A stretch of DNA of 64,000 bases, taken from positions 154,528 through 218,527 of the forward strand of contig NZ_LISX01000014.1 in NCBI RefSeq assembly GCF_001905465.1, given 5' to 3'. A model generated the notes under the pieces. The model searched no databases. It was not told the origin of the DNA and saw nothing but the letters and a program-made list of their open reading frames with translations. Below are positions 1-8,986 of the stretch, one piece after another; within the stretch, counting starts at the first letter, position 1; each line of letters begins with the position of its first letter. This stretch comes from Kitasatospora sp. CB01950. GTDB lineage: Bacteria > Actinomycetota > Actinomycetes > Streptomycetales > Streptomycetaceae. The position numbers and the translations under genes were made by a program.

Positions 1-542
1 GTCATCACCAGCATCGGCAGGTGCTCGGCGAACTGGGAGACCAGTTCGACCTGGCCGGCGGCGCCGAACTCGGCGATCAGCTGGTCGGCGAAGCGGGTGA
101 CGTAGCGTCGCATGCCGCGCCGGTCGAAGCTGTTGAGGCCGTCGGTGACGGCGGTGCGCAGCCGGCGGTGTTCCTCGCCGTCGACGAAGGAGCAGGTCGG
201 CTGCCAGGCGATGACGGGCAGCACCGGGGAGTCGGGGGCGACCCGGCCCTCCCGGAACTCGGTCCAGCGCCGGGAGTCGCGGGAGAACCGGGACGGGGTG
301 CGCATGGCGGTGAGGTTGGCGGAGTAGCCGAGCACCAGCCAGGCCGGCAGGTCGCCGTGCAGCAGGACGGGCGCGACCTCGCCGTGTTCGGCGCGCAGCT
401 TCTCGTACAGGCCGGCCGGGTCGGCCTCGGCCTCGGGCCCGAACAGCCGCCGCAGGTCGTCCTGGTCGAGGGGGGTGGCGCCGTGGGCCGGGCAGCCGGG
501 CGGAGGGACGGCGCCGTTGTACGTGCGCTCTTCGGGGATCAC
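1..542 (-). CDS. cvnE: cytochrome P450, N-terminal part, runs off the window (conservon CvnE-type)
   Basis: Reading leftward from a GTG at 542 gives an uninterrupted frame to the window edge, covering about the first 180 residues of a P450. Visible are an N-terminal PPGCPAH stretch and the helix-C region with EEHRRLR after a W and TCSFVDG, where P450s contact the haem propionates. The haem-cysteine loop is off the window. A GGAG lies 6 bases before the start. It follows the GTPase gene by about 40 bases on the same strand; a P450 is the usual last member of a cvn conservon, which is the main reason for the cvnE call. Substrate unknown. Alternative: an unrelated P450 that happens to sit here. 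Confidence 0.85.
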   Translation of the reverse strand, partial: MIPEERTYNGAVPPPGCPAHGATPLDQDDLRRLFGPEAEADPAGLYEKLRAEHGEVAPVLLHGDLPAWLVLGYSANLTAMRTPSRFSRDSRRWTEFREGRVAPDSPVLPVIAWQPTCSFVDGEEHRRLRTAVTDGLNSFDRRGMRRYVTRFADQLIAEFGAAGQVELVSQFAEHLPMLVM

Positions 543-583
543 TGAGGTCTCCGGGGGAGAAAGGTCGGGGCGGTGAGGGGGCG

Positions 584-1201
584 TCAGCCGACGGGCTGCG
601 CGGCGAGTTCGTACAGGTAGCGCATCAGGGCCATCAGCACGTCGCGGCTGGAGTCCCGCAGGCGGGCGTCGCACTCGACGATCGGCACGTGCGGCGGCAG
701 GTCGAGCGCGCCGCGCAGTTCGTCGAGCGAGTGCAGCGGGGACTCGGGGAAGGAGTTGACGGCGACGACGAACGGCACGCCGCGGGCCTCCAACCGGCCG
801 AGGACGTCGAAGCTGACTTCCAGGCGTCGGGTGTCGACCAGCACGACCGCGCCGAGCGCGCCTTCGAACAGGCCGTTCCACAGGAACCAGAAGCGTTCCT
901 GGCCGGGGGTGCCGAAGACGTACAGCACGAGTTGGTCGCTGATGGTGATCCGGCCGAAGTCCATCGCGACGGTGGTGGAGCTCTTGCGTTCCACCCCGGC
1001 CAGGTCGTCGATGCCGACGCCGGCCTCGGTCATGGTCTCCTCGGTGGTCAGCGGGCGGATCTCGCTGACCGAGCCGACCAGGGTGGTCTTGCCGACTCCG
1101 AAGCCGCCCACGACGACGACCTTGACGGCCGCGGCCACCGTGGCCGGGAGCAGTTCGGCCTCGCCCGGCCCACGCACCGGCTCAGAGCCGCTGAAGTCCA
1201 T
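584..1201 (-). CDS. cvnD: conservon small GTPase CvnD (ATP/GTP-binding protein)
   Basis: A 205-aa Ras-like/MglA-like GTPase. The P-loop GGFGVGKTT lies near residue 32, a switch region with TTEETM follows, the G3-type motif FGTPGQERF lies near residue 118, and VAVNSF near 167 stands where the NKxD specificity motif is expected, so G4 is atypical as in other CvnD proteins. Its start overlaps the end of the DUF742 gene by 20 bases, which implies translational coupling. In this family the kinase-like protein, roadblock protein, DUF742 protein and GTPase are thought to form a membrane-associated signalling complex. Family assignment is firm; the signal is unknown. Confidence 0.93.
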   Translation of the reverse strand: MDFSGSEPVRGPGEAELLPATVAAAVKVVVVGGFGVGKTTLVGSVSEIRPLTTEETMTEAGVGIDDLAGVERKSSTTVAMDFGRITISDQLVLYVFGTPGQERFWFLWNGLFEGALGAVVLVDTRRLEVSFDVLGRLEARGVPFVVAVNSFPESPLHSLDELRGALDLPPHVPIVECDARLRDSSRDVLMALMRYLYELAAQPVG

Positions 1202-1535
1202 GGATCACTGCCTCCAACAGGGAAAGGTCGGGAAGGGCGGCCTGCGGGATGGGTGCGCGGGCCTCGATCTTGTGCGCGGCGATCAGGTCGGTCAGCAGGA
1301 CGATGACCAGGCTGTTCGGGAGGCGCAGGTAGGCCGAGATCTCGGCCACCGACAGCGGCGAGCCGCAGATCCGCAGGATCGCGGCGTGCTCGGGCTGCAT
1401 CGTGGGTTCGGGCCGGGAGCGGGCGATGATCAGCGTGACCAGGTCGAAGCCCGCAGCGTCCTGCTGCCGGTCCCGGCCCCGGGTGATCACGAAGAACCGC
1501 TCGGGGCCGCCCTCTTCCCAGTCCTGGTTTGTCAT
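1182..1535 (-). CDS. cvnC: conservon DUF742 protein CvnC
   Basis: A 117-aa protein with the typical N-terminus (WEEGGPERFFVITRGR) followed by a small winged-helix-like fold with LTLI, HAAILRIC and LSVAEISAYLRLP, ending in LLEAVIHGLQRL. This is the DUF742 pattern seen between CvnB and CvnD in conservons. It starts 14 bases after the roadblock gene and overlaps the GTPase start, so it is the third gene of one transcript. Role in the complex is not established; a DNA- or protein-binding adaptor is plausible from the fold. Confidence 0.92.
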   Translation of the reverse strand: MTNQDWEEGGPERFFVITRGRDRQQDAAGFDLVTLIIARSRPEPTMQPEHAAILRICGSPLSVAEISAYLRLPNSLVIVLLTDLIAAHKIEARAPIPQAALPDLSLLEAVIHGLQRL

Positions 1536-1548
1536 CGGGTGCCCCGAC

Positions 1549-1956
1549 TCACGCGAGCTGTTCGCCGGTGCGGGCGGGTGTGGTGAGGTGCTCGCCGATC
1601 CGCGCGACCAGGTCGCGCATCCGCTGGCCGACCAGTCCGGCGTCCACGCCCTCGTCCGCGAGCACCGCGAGGAAGGCCCGCGAGCCGGCGGCCATCAGGT
1701 AGAAGAAGCCGCCGCCGACCTCGATCACCACCAGCCGCATCCGGCCGTCGCCGTGCGGGAACTCGTTGCCGACCGCGTGCGCCAGGCTCTGCAGTCCGGC
1801 GCAGGCCGCGGCCAGCCGGTCGGCGGTGTCCGGGTCGGTGCCGTGCTGGGCCAGCCGCAGGCCGTCGGCCGACAGGACGATGGCGTGCCGTGCGTGCGGG
1901 ACACTCTCCGCGAGGTCCCTGAGCATCCAGTCCATGTTGGTCCGTTGCTGAATCAC
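1549..1956 (-). CDS. cvnB: conservon roadblock/LC7 protein CvnB
   Basis: A 135-aa roadblock/LC7 domain protein. It shows LRDLAESVPHARHAIVLSADGL, broken here as LRDLAESVPHARH then AIVLSADGLRLAQHG, followed by an alpha/beta unit ending MAAGSRAFLAVLADEGVD. Roadblock proteins usually regulate a partner GTPase, here most likely the product at 584-1201. The start overlaps the kinase-like gene by 4 bases (ATGA), so the two are translationally coupled. Length and order match other conservons. Confidence 0.94.
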   Translation of the reverse strand: MIQQRTNMDWMLRDLAESVPHARHAIVLSADGLRLAQHGTDPDTADRLAAACAGLQSLAHAVGNEFPHGDGRMRLVVIEVGGGFFYLMAAGSRAFLAVLADEGVDAGLVGQRMRDLVARIGEHLTTPARTGEQLA

Positions 1957-3608
1957 TTCTCGCCTTTCCCTGCTGAGTCTTCACTGGCGTGGCGGCCGTC
2001 CGCCGGGTCACCGGGCGTGCTGCCGTTGACGCCTTCGGTGAACGCGGCCAGCCACAGGCCGGGCTGGACCGGCTCGGCGGCGGCGGGTACGGGGGCCTGC
2101 CGCGACCGGGGGGCGGGTGCGCCCGGGCCGCCGCCGCGCAGCTCCGCGCCGTGGCGGCGGCGCTGCGGCAGGCCGGTGGCAGTGCGCTCGGTCACTACCG
2201 GGTAGTCGTCCTCGGCCGGGGACGGCGCGGGCACCCGCGGGGCGGCGCCGCCGGCGGGCGGGAAGGCCGCGGCGGCGGCGAATCCGCCGGCCGGCGTGTG
2301 GGTGGCGGCCGGGGTGTGGGTGGCGGCCGGGGTGTGGGTGGCGACCGGCTCGTCGGCCGGCGGGGTCCACGCCGCGTTCTCCGGGTTCATGGGTTGCTTC
2401 TGGTTCGCCATCGGGTGTCCGGTGGCCATCCGGCCGATGCCGTGCGCGCGGCTGGGCGCGGGCGCGGTGGTGATGTAGCGCTGCGGGACGATGAGCACGG
2501 CCCGCACGCCGCCGTACGCGGACGGGCGCAGCGAGACCTGGAAGCCGTAGGCGCGGGACAGTCGGCCGACCACCGCGAGGCCGAGCCGCGGGGTCTCGCC
2601 GAGGTCGTTGAGGTCGATGCCGGACTGCGCCTCTTCGAGCATCCGTTCGGCGCGGGCGCGGCCCTCCTCGCCGAGGCTGAGGCCGCCGTCCTCGATCTCG
2701 ATCGCGATGCCGGTCTGTACCTCGACGGCGGTGAGGTGGACGTCGGTCTGCGGCGGCGAGTAGCGGGTGGCGTTGTCGAGGAGTTCGGCGAGCGCGTGGA
2801 TCAGCGGTTCGACGGCGGAGCCGACGACGGCGACCTCGGACACCGGGTGCAGTTCGACCCGGCGGAAGTCGAGGATTCGGGAGATGCCGCCGCGCAGCAC
2901 GCTGTACAGCGGGACGGGCCGGCTCCACTGGCGGCCGGGGCGGGCGCCGCCGAGGACGGCGATGGAGTCGGCGAGGCGGCCGATCAGCGCGTTGCCGTGG
3001 TCGAGGATCAGCAGGTCGTCGAAGACGGCGGGCAGGTCGCCGTGCCGGTCCTCCATCTGCCGCAGGTCGACTGCCTGGCGGTGGACGATCGCCTGCACGC
3101 GGCGGGCGATGTTCACGAACGCGCGCTGGGCGGCCTCGCGCATCGCCTCCTCATTGTCGACGGCGTCGAGGGTGGCGCGCAGCACGGCGTGCCGGGCCTC
3201 GTGGAAGTCCTCGCCGGCGTTGGCCAGGTGGCGCTGTTCGTAGGAGCGGAGCACGTCGGTGATGAACTCGCCGCGCTGGAGCCGCTCGACGGCCTCGGGC
3301 AGTTCGTTCTTGGCGAGGTCGAGCATGCCGGCCTGCTGGCGGGCCAGCCGGGTGCGCAGCTCCTCCTCCCGGCGGACGCCCTCCGCGCGGGCGTCTTCCA
3401 GGGCGCGGCCCCGGCGGGCCGCCGAGAGGCCGGCCGCCGCCACGGCCGCGGTGCCGACCAGACCGCACAGCAGGATTCCCACGATCGTCTGCCCGGAACC
3501 GGCCGAGGCGGCCAGGGCCGCCGTCGCGCCGATCACGACCGCGGGCAGCAGGCCGACGAGTACGGCTGCGGGCAGCCGGTTTCCTGGCGACGATCCGGGT
3601 CGAAGCAT
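1953..3608 (-). CDS. cvnA: conservon sensor-kinase-like membrane protein CvnA
   Basis: About 551 aa. Two hydrophobic segments occupy roughly residues 15-60 with almost no extracellular part between them. A long helical region follows, then a HATPase domain with the N-box ELLDNATRYSPP near residue 280 and a degenerate G-box (IEDGGLSLGEEG). The C-terminal third is Pro/Ala-rich and disordered and contains a short repeat (THTPAA three times). An in-frame ATG exists at 3620, but ATG 3608 has GAGG 6 bases upstream, so I prefer 3608. It is the first gene of the conservon and probably anchors the complex to the membrane. Whether it phosphorylates anything is unclear; conservons lack a cognate response regulator. 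Confidence 0.92.
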   Translation of the reverse strand: MLRPGSSPGNRLPAAVLVGLLPAVVIGATAALAASAGSGQTIVGILLCGLVGTAAVAAAGLSAARRGRALEDARAEGVRREEELRTRLARQQAGMLDLAKNELPEAVERLQRGEFITDVLRSYEQRHLANAGEDFHEARHAVLRATLDAVDNEEAMREAAQRAFVNIARRVQAIVHRQAVDLRQMEDRHGDLPAVFDDLLILDHGNALIGRLADSIAVLGGARPGRQWSRPVPLYSVLRGGISRILDFRRVELHPVSEVAVVGSAVEPLIHALAELLDNATRYSPPQTDVHLTAVEVQTGIAIEIEDGGLSLGEEGRARAERMLEEAQSGIDLNDLGETPRLGLAVVGRLSRAYGFQVSLRPSAYGGVRAVLIVPQRYITTAPAPSRAHGIGRMATGHPMANQKQPMNPENAAWTPPADEPVATHTPAATHTPAATHTPAGGFAAAAAFPPAGGAAPRVPAPSPAEDDYPVVTERTATGLPQRRRHGAELRGGGPGAPAPRSRQAPVPAAAEPVQPGLWLAAFTEGVNGSTPGDPADGRHASEDSAGKGEK

Positions 3609-4159
3609 CGGTGTCCTCATACGTCAAAGGGATGGGAACGCGGTCCGGGCAGTGCGGCGGGGCCCGGGCGCGAAGCAGCATAGCCGGTGCACGACAGCTC
3701 CGACTGTTCGTCAGCATCCTTTTCCACCAGCCGAGTTGTGCTGGTGGGAGGAGGTGTCGAACACTCGGCGGAACTCGCCTTGCTCCCCTCGCCGGGGCTC
3801 TTAGGCTTGTCGCACCGCGCACTCTGCAGCAGCCTCCCGCCCCGGATTCACCCGGACGAGCGGCAGTCGCGGCGATCCCCCGGCACCGGCCCTCGGGCGG
3901 TGCTAAGGCCTGCGGGCCTCGTTCGGGGACCGACAACGACACGGCCCGCACCTCCGACGAGGAGGAACGAGCCCTGTCCGGCATATTACTGACGGATGAT
4001 CAATTCGTCATATTCATGCTGGTTGTTCACCTGATGCCCGCACCGCGTCCGGCCGATCTTCACCGACTCTCCGCCCGGCCGTGGGCCGCACCTCATCACC
4101 GGTTCATCCCGCCGGGTAGGCAGCCGGGCGACCGGCCCGCCGCACCCGAGGAGATCGCG
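3609..4159. other. intergenic region between divergent cvnA and the PHP gene
   Basis: About 550 bases with no convincing gene. It holds an 8-bp inverted repeat with an 8-base loop (CCACCAGC at 3724-3731, GCTGGTGG at 3740-3747) on the conservon side. A patch at about 3980-4025, much richer in A+T than its surroundings, contains a near-palindrome. Both promoters probably lie here. The + frame stays open throughout, but base-use periodicity and the lack of a start with a ribosome site argue against coding. Confidence 0.5.
3990..4010. promoter_or_regulatory. near-palindromic putative operator TGACGGAT-N5-ATTCGTCA
   Basis: The arms TGACGGAT (3990-3997) and ATTCGTCA (4003-4010) match at 7 of 8 positions around GATCA. 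The site is embedded in a local A+T-rich patch about 150 bases before the PHP gene. This shape suits a dimeric HTH regulator. No regulator gene adjoins it, so the binding protein is unknown. Confidence 0.4.
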
Positions 4160-5713
4160 ATGACCGACCAGCTCCCCTTCCCCGAGCGTCCCTTGCCGGC
4201 CCGCCGGACTCTGCTGCGGGCCGGCCTGGTCGCCGGTTCCGCCACCGCCCTGACCTCGGTCGCCGACCGGGCGCACGCCGACTCCGACACCACCCTCACT
4301 CTCACCGGTCAGCTACCCACCGGGGCACCGGACTTCCTCCACCTCCCCTTCGACGTCCCGCGCGGCGTACGGGAGATCGCGGTCTCCTACAGCTACGACC
4401 GGCCCGCCGTCCCGCCCGGCACCCCGGGCAACTCCTGCGACATCGGCATCTTCGACGAACGCGGCACCGCCCTCGGCGGCGACGGCTTCCGCGGCTGGTC
4501 GGGCGGCTTCCGCACCGAGTTCAGCCTCTCCCGGGAGGCCGCCACCCCCGGCTACCTGCCCGGACCGATCAACCCCGGCACCTGGCACGTCGTCCTCGGC
4601 CCCTACCAGATCGCCCCCGCCGGACTCGCCTACACCGTCCAGGTCACCCTCCGCTTCGGCGCCCCGGGCCCCGCCTTCACCTCCGCCTACCCGCCGGAAC
4701 GCGCCCGCGGCCGCGGCCGGGCCTGGTACCGGGGCGACTGCCACCTGCACACCGTCCACTCCGACGGCCGCCGTCTGCCCGCCGAGGTCGCCGCCGGAGC
4801 CCGCGCCGCCGGCCTCGACTTCATCGTCTCCACCGACCACAACACCTCGTCCTCGCACGCCACTTGGGGGCCGCTGGCCGGACCCGACCTGCTGATCGTC
4901 CCCGGCGAGGAGGTCACCACCCGCAACGGCCACTGGCTGGCCCTCGGCCTCGCCCCGGGCCAGTTCGTCGACTGGCGCTACCGGGCCCGCGACAACCAGT
5001 TCCCGCGCTTCGCCCGCCAGGTCCACCGAGCGGGCGGCCTGGTGATCGCCGCCCACCCCTACTGCCCCTACGTCGCCTGCCAGTGGAAGTTCGGCTACCA
5101 GGACGCCGACGGCGTCGAGGTCTGGAACGGCCCCTGGACGTACGACGACGAATCCGCCGTCGACTCCTGGGACGCCGCTCTCGCCACCGCCCTCCGCGAC
5201 GGCCGCGACTGGCTGCCCGCCCTCGGCAACAGCGACGCCCACAGCGCCCCGCAGATCATCGGCTCCCCGCACAACGTCGTCCTCGCCGACGACCTCAACC
5301 GCACCGCCGTCCTCGCCGCGCTCCGCGCCGGGCACAGCTGGCTCGCCGAATCCGCCGCCGTCCAACTGGAGTTCACCGCCACCGGCCACGGCCGCCGGGC
5401 CGGCATCGGCGAACGCCTCACCGTCCCCGCCGACGCCCCCGTCGACATCGCCCTCACCGTCTCCGGCGTCCCGAACGGCACCGCCCGCCTGATCACCGAC
5501 GAGGGCCAACTCCACCAGTCCCCCCTCCCCGCCGACGGCGCCCCCGCCACCATCACCTGGCGCACCACCGCCTCCCTCGCCACCTACGTCCGCGCCGAAG
5601 TCCGCCACCCCAGGCCCGACGGCACCCCCGGCAAGGGCAACGCCATGGGCCCCGACCTCCCCTGGGGACCGATGGCCGCACTCACCAACCCGATTGTTCT
5701 GCAAGGCTCCTGA
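4160..5713 (+). CDS. Tat-exported PHP-domain metallophosphoesterase-like protein
   Basis: 517 aa. The N-terminus has a twin-arginine signal (ARRTLLRAGLVAG then a hydrophobic stretch and ALTSVADRAHADS), so export by Tat is likely. A beta-sandwich-like domain (about residues 45-175) precedes a PHP domain with the metal ligands RGDCHLHTVHSDGR, STDHNT, PGEEVT, IAAHPYC and GNSDAH. PHP domains hydrolyse phosphoesters using two or three metal ions; the natural substrate here cannot be named. I chose ATG 4160 because GAGGAG lies 5-8 bases upstream and it places the twin-arginine motif correctly; the longer open frame upstream has no start signal. Confidence 0.88.
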   Translation: MTDQLPFPERPLPARRTLLRAGLVAGSATALTSVADRAHADSDTTLTLTGQLPTGAPDFLHLPFDVPRGVREIAVSYSYDRPAVPPGTPGNSCDIGIFDERGTALGGDGFRGWSGGFRTEFSLSREAATPGYLPGPINPGTWHVVLGPYQIAPAGLAYTVQVTLRFGAPGPAFTSAYPPERARGRGRAWYRGDCHLHTVHSDGRRLPAEVAAGARAAGLDFIVSTDHNTSSSHATWGPLAGPDLLIVPGEEVTTRNGHWLALGLAPGQFVDWRYRARDNQFPRFARQVHRAGGLVIAAHPYCPYVACQWKFGYQDADGVEVWNGPWTYDDESAVDSWDAALATALRDGRDWLPALGNSDAHSAPQIIGSPHNVVLADDLNRTAVLAALRAGHSWLAESAAVQLEFTATGHGRRAGIGERLTVPADAPVDIALTVSGVPNGTARLITDEGQLHQSPLPADGAPATITWRTTASLATYVRAEVRHPRPDGTPGKGNAMGPDLPWGPMAALTNPIVLQGS

Positions 5714-5740
5714 CGATCCGTCACTCACTCCCCTGTCGAA

Positions 5741-5765
5741 GGCCTGCCGTCTTCCCGACGGCGGG
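5741..5765 (+). terminator. stem-loop after the PHP gene
   Basis: GCCTGCCGTC pairs with GACGGCGGGC (10 pairs, one G-U) around TTCCC, 28 bases after the stop. There is no U-run, which is usual for actinobacterial terminators. Confidence 0.5.
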
Positions 5766-5833
5766 CCGCCGGCGTACCGTCACGGCGAAGGCGACCGCCT
5801 CCACCCACCGCCGCCCGACCCAGGGAGCGCACC

Positions 5834-6208
5834 ATGCCTCGTACCGACATCCGCGCCGCCCTCCACGACCTCGTCTTCTCCCCCGAGCTGGACCTGAACG
5901 AGGCCGCCGAGCGCCACATCACCCCCGACTACGTCCAGCACACCGACGGCAACCCCCTCGACCGCGACGCCTTCCTCGCCCACATCACCCACCTCCGCGA
6001 GTCCGTGGCCTCCGGGGTGATCGAGGTGCACCAGGAACTCTTCGACGGCGACCAGTACGCCGACCGCCACACCGCCACCATCTCCATGAAGGACGGCTCC
6101 ACCCTCCGCATGGAGGTCCACCTCTTCGGCGAGTTCGCCGCAGACGGGCGCTTCCGCCGCGTCGACGAGACCACCCTGGTCCTCGGACCTCCCGCCGACG
6201 CGCACTGA
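5834..6208 (+). CDS. SnoaL-like (NTF2-fold) protein
   Basis: 124 aa. The sequence has the single-domain NTF2/SnoaL layout: an N-terminal helix, ITPDYVQHTDG with the conserved Y-V-Q-H, FLAHITHLRESV, then beta strands ending FRRVDETTLV. Members are steroid isomerase-like or polyketide-cyclase-like enzymes or plain small-molecule binders; the substrate cannot be inferred. It stands alone, 120 bases after the PHP gene, with GGGAG before the ATG. Confidence 0.8.
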   Translation: MPRTDIRAALHDLVFSPELDLNEAAERHITPDYVQHTDGNPLDRDAFLAHITHLRESVASGVIEVHQELFDGDQYADRHTATISMKDGSTLRMEVHLFGEFAADGRFRRVDETTLVLGPPADAH

Positions 6209-6216
6209 CCCCCGCC

Positions 6217-6241
6217 ACCGGACCCCACGACGGGGTCCGGT
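6217..6241. terminator. bidirectional terminator between the SnoaL-like gene and tyrS
   Basis: A perfect 10-bp stem (ACCGGACCCC / GGGGTCCGGT) with a 5-base loop, located between two converging genes. Confidence 0.75.
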
Positions 6242-6281
6242 GAGCGCCGTGGAAGTCCGTACGGCAGCACCGCTCCCGGCG

Positions 6282-7691
6282 CTACGTCAGCTCCAGCACC
6301 TTCCGGCCGCAGCGCAGGAACACCCGCCGCTGCGCACTGGCCCGCGCCAGCTCGTGGGTGCCGAGCAGGACGAGCAGGCGTTCGTCGGCGTCGGCGCGGG
6401 ACAGCGGGACGGTGTGCTGCCGGCCGTCGGTGTGCTCCACCACCAGTTTCAGCCCGCCTGCCTCGGCGACCCGGCGGACCTGGTTGAGGCTGGGGAGTTC
6501 GGCGGTGACCTTCGCCAGCAGCTCGGCGGCCGTCGCCGCGCCGTGCCGGGCCGCGTCCACCGCGGGCAGCGGGCCCGCGTCGGAGAAGCGGCGTTGGGAG
6601 AAGCGGGCCCGGAAGGCGTCGCGGGCGGCGAGCGCGGCCGGGACGCCGTGCACGGCAGCGGTGACGGCGGCCGCCAGCAGGGTCTTCACCGCCATCGGGT
6701 GGCGGCGGCCGTCGGCGGCCTGGGCGAGCAGCAACTCGACCTCCTCGTCGAGGAGTTCGGTGAGCAGCCGGAGGTAGTCCGGCAGCAGTCGGTCCGCGCA
6801 GGCCATCAGGCGGCCGAACATCTCCTCGGCGGGGAAGGCCAGTCCGACGTAGTTGTTCTTCGACTTGCTCATCTTGGCGCCGGTGCCGTCGGTGCCCTCG
6901 ATCAGGCCCGTCGCCAGCACCACCTCCGGATCCTGACCATGGACGGTCTGCACCCGGCGGCACATCTGGAGGTTCAACAGCTGGTCCAGGCCGCCGAGTT
7001 CGATGTCGGCGACCAGCTCGACGGAGTCCAGCGCCATCACCACCGAGTACACCAGCTCGGCCAGCGTCAGCCCGCTGCCCTCGGCCAGCCTGGTCCGGAA
7101 GTCCTCCCGCTGGAGCGCCGCCGAGGCCGGCAACCGGGACAGCACGCCGAGGAAGTCGGGCAACTGCATCGCCCCCAACCACTCGCCGTTGAACCGGAAT
7201 TCGGCCCGCTCGAAGTCGAAGAACGGCCCGACCTGCGCACGGTAGGTCGCGACGTTGCGCGTCACGTCCTCGGCGGTCAGCGGCGGCCGCTCCGCACTGC
7301 GCCCGGACGGGTCGCCGATCCGCGCCGTCACGTCGCCCACCAGGAACACCACCCGGTGGCCCATCCGCTGCAACCGGCTGGCCAGGATCATCGGCACCGC
7401 ATGCCCGAGATGCACCTCGGCGCCCGTCGGATCGATGCCGTACTTGACCGTCAACACCCGGCCCTGCGCGAGCAGTTCACCCAACTGCCGCTCGCCGGGC
7501 AGCACGGCCGCCGCCCGCGACCCCAGCAGCGCGGCCTGCCGCGCCGGATCCAGCCCCGCGAGATCGGCGACCTGCCGCTCCGCCAGCACCTCCAACAGCC
7601 GGCCGAGCGCCGGCCCTTCCCTCAACTCGCTTGATTCTTCGAGCAGTTCACTCAGCAACACAACACTGCGGTCGAATGCGGTGGCAGCCAT
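6282..7691 (-). CDS. tyrS: tyrosyl-tRNA synthetase
   Basis: 469 aa, a class I aminoacyl-tRNA synthetase. YGIDPTGAEVHLGHAVP holds the HIGH-type motif (HLGH), and GAKMSKSKNNYVGL holds KMSKS. The C-terminal segment (LKLVVEHTDG and following) is an S4-like or divergent anticodon-side domain. It charges tRNA-Tyr in the cytoplasm. ATG 7691 has AGAGG 6 bases upstream; ATG 7697 is also possible. Streptomycetes can carry a second TyrRS, and isolation from translation genes here fits an auxiliary copy, but I cannot see whether another exists. The 5' region is over 500 bases long. Confidence 0.93.
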   Translation of the reverse strand: MAATAFDRSVVLLSELLEESSELREGPALGRLLEVLAERQVADLAGLDPARQAALLGSRAAAVLPGERQLGELLAQGRVLTVKYGIDPTGAEVHLGHAVPMILASRLQRMGHRVVFLVGDVTARIGDPSGRSAERPPLTAEDVTRNVATYRAQVGPFFDFERAEFRFNGEWLGAMQLPDFLGVLSRLPASAALQREDFRTRLAEGSGLTLAELVYSVVMALDSVELVADIELGGLDQLLNLQMCRRVQTVHGQDPEVVLATGLIEGTDGTGAKMSKSKNNYVGLAFPAEEMFGRLMACADRLLPDYLRLLTELLDEEVELLLAQAADGRRHPMAVKTLLAAAVTAAVHGVPAALAARDAFRARFSQRRFSDAGPLPAVDAARHGAATAAELLAKVTAELPSLNQVRRVAEAGGLKLVVEHTDGRQHTVPLSRADADERLLVLLGTHELARASAQRRVFLRCGRKVLELT

Positions 7692-8218
7692 GGCCATCCT
7701 CTCGGGCGTACAGGAACAACGGACGTCGAACGCACCCGCCCAGCACACGAGGCACCACCAAAACAACGACGACCGCACCTGCACCCAGGCAGGCGGGCAT
7801 CACCACAGGTCGTCAACAATCCGGAGGCCCGGCCGCCGCTACTTCAGGCAGGCCGGAGGGCGGTGGGGACCGCCACTAATATCGCTTCACCACGCGAAAC
7901 CTCCGGGAACAGGAACGGCAGAACTCCTCAGCCCCACCGTGACCGCCCATTCTGCACCATCTTTTCCCCCACCCGCACCGGATTTATCCGCTCCCGCCCC
8001 CGCCCGATCCGATCTCCCGAACCCGGCACGGCAGTTGGCGGCACAGATCACCCATCGCCCCGACCACCGCCCGATCCCCGGCCCGCTGTCCGCCGCCCAC
8101 CCTCCTCTGCACCCGCACCCGACCCGAAGAGTCCGCGCGTCGCGGTCGGGCAGGGGTCTGGACAGCTGCCATCGTGGGCACATCATCTCTTTGTCGGATC
8201 GTCACCGAGGGAGGATGG
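7692..8218. other. divergent intergenic region between tyrS and the DUF5995 gene
   Basis: 527 bases with no gene I can support. A perfect 6-bp hairpin with a GGGG loop (GGCGGT / ACCGCC, 7859-7874) lies about 170 bases upstream of tyrS, next to a small A+T-rich patch (CACTAATATCGC). Both promoters must be here. On the tyrS strand GGTGGTGCC occurs about 50 bases before the start, but too little else matches a T-box. Confidence 0.4.
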
Positions 8219-8893
8219 ATGTCCATGACCGCACCTGTGCTGACGGTGGATCAGGTGGTCGACCGGATGGTGGGGATCGCCACGGGGTTGCCCCTCACCG
8301 ACGGAGTGGCCGTCTTCAACGCGATGTACCTGACCGTGACCCGCCTGGTCCGCGACCATCTCGCCGTCGCCTACTTCGACGACCCGGCGACCATGGCGGA
8401 GCTCGACGCCGTGTTCGCCGCCCGCTACCTCGCCGCCGTCGACGACGACCGCACCGGACGGCGCCCGGCGGCATGCTGGCGGCCGCTGTTCGAACTGCGG
8501 GCCGCGCCGCACGTGCATCCGCTGCAGTTCGCGCTGGCCGGAATGAACGCCCACATCGAGAACGACCTGCCGCTCTCCGTCCTGGACACCTGCCGCCTGA
8601 CCGGCCGCCCGCCGGAGCGGCTGCACGCCGACTACCTGCGGATCAACACCCTGCTCGCCCAGGTGGAGGCCCAGGTCCGCGCCACCCTGCTGCCCCAGGG
8701 AGCGGCCGACCCCCTCCTGCACATCGTCGGCGTGTGGAGCATCGACCACGCCCGCGACGCCGCCTGGGCCTCCGTCCTCGCCCTCTGGGAACTCCACCGC
8801 CTGCCACCCGCCTACCACGCAGTCACCGACGCCCTCTCCGGCTCGGTCGGCATGGTCAGCCGCGCGCTGCTCACCCCGCTGCCCCTCGACTAG
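8219..8893 (+). CDS. DUF5995 family protein
   Basis: 224 aa, all-helical, soluble. Recognisable are an N-terminal helix VDQVVDRMVGIATGLP, DGVAVFNAMYLTVT, WRPLFELR and VHPLQFALAGMNAHIENDLP with its conserved AGMNAHI, then a Trp-rich helix WSIDHARDAAW. This matches the DUF5995 family, which is common in streptomycetes and has no known activity. ATG 8219 is preceded by GAGGGAGG. The gene is monocistronic and converges on guaB1. Confidence 0.75.
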   Translation: MSMTAPVLTVDQVVDRMVGIATGLPLTDGVAVFNAMYLTVTRLVRDHLAVAYFDDPATMAELDAVFAARYLAAVDDDRTGRRPAACWRPLFELRAAPHVHPLQFALAGMNAHIENDLPLSVLDTCRLTGRPPERLHADYLRINTLLAQVEAQVRATLLPQGAADPLLHIVGVWSIDHARDAAWASVLALWELHRLPPAYHAVTDALSGSVGMVSRALLTPLPLD

Positions 8894-8942
8894 AGCTCCG
8901 CGCAACGTCCCGGGCGGCCGATCGCCGAGGCGGGAGACGGAG

Positions 8943-8975
8943 CGAGCGGGCTCCCCGGGGTGGGGGGCCCGCTCG
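8943..8975. terminator. bidirectional terminator
   Basis: A 9-bp stem CGAGCGGGC / GCCCGCTCG, extended by an inner CCCC/GGGG pairing, lies between the converging DUF5995 and guaB1 genes. Confidence 0.75.
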
Positions 8976-8986
8976 GGCGGGGGGGG

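Noticed and set aside
7692..7960. T-box leader for tyrS
   Set aside because: Only GGTGGTGCC resembles the T-box core; no stem I, specifier loop or antiterminator arrangement could be drawn with confidence.
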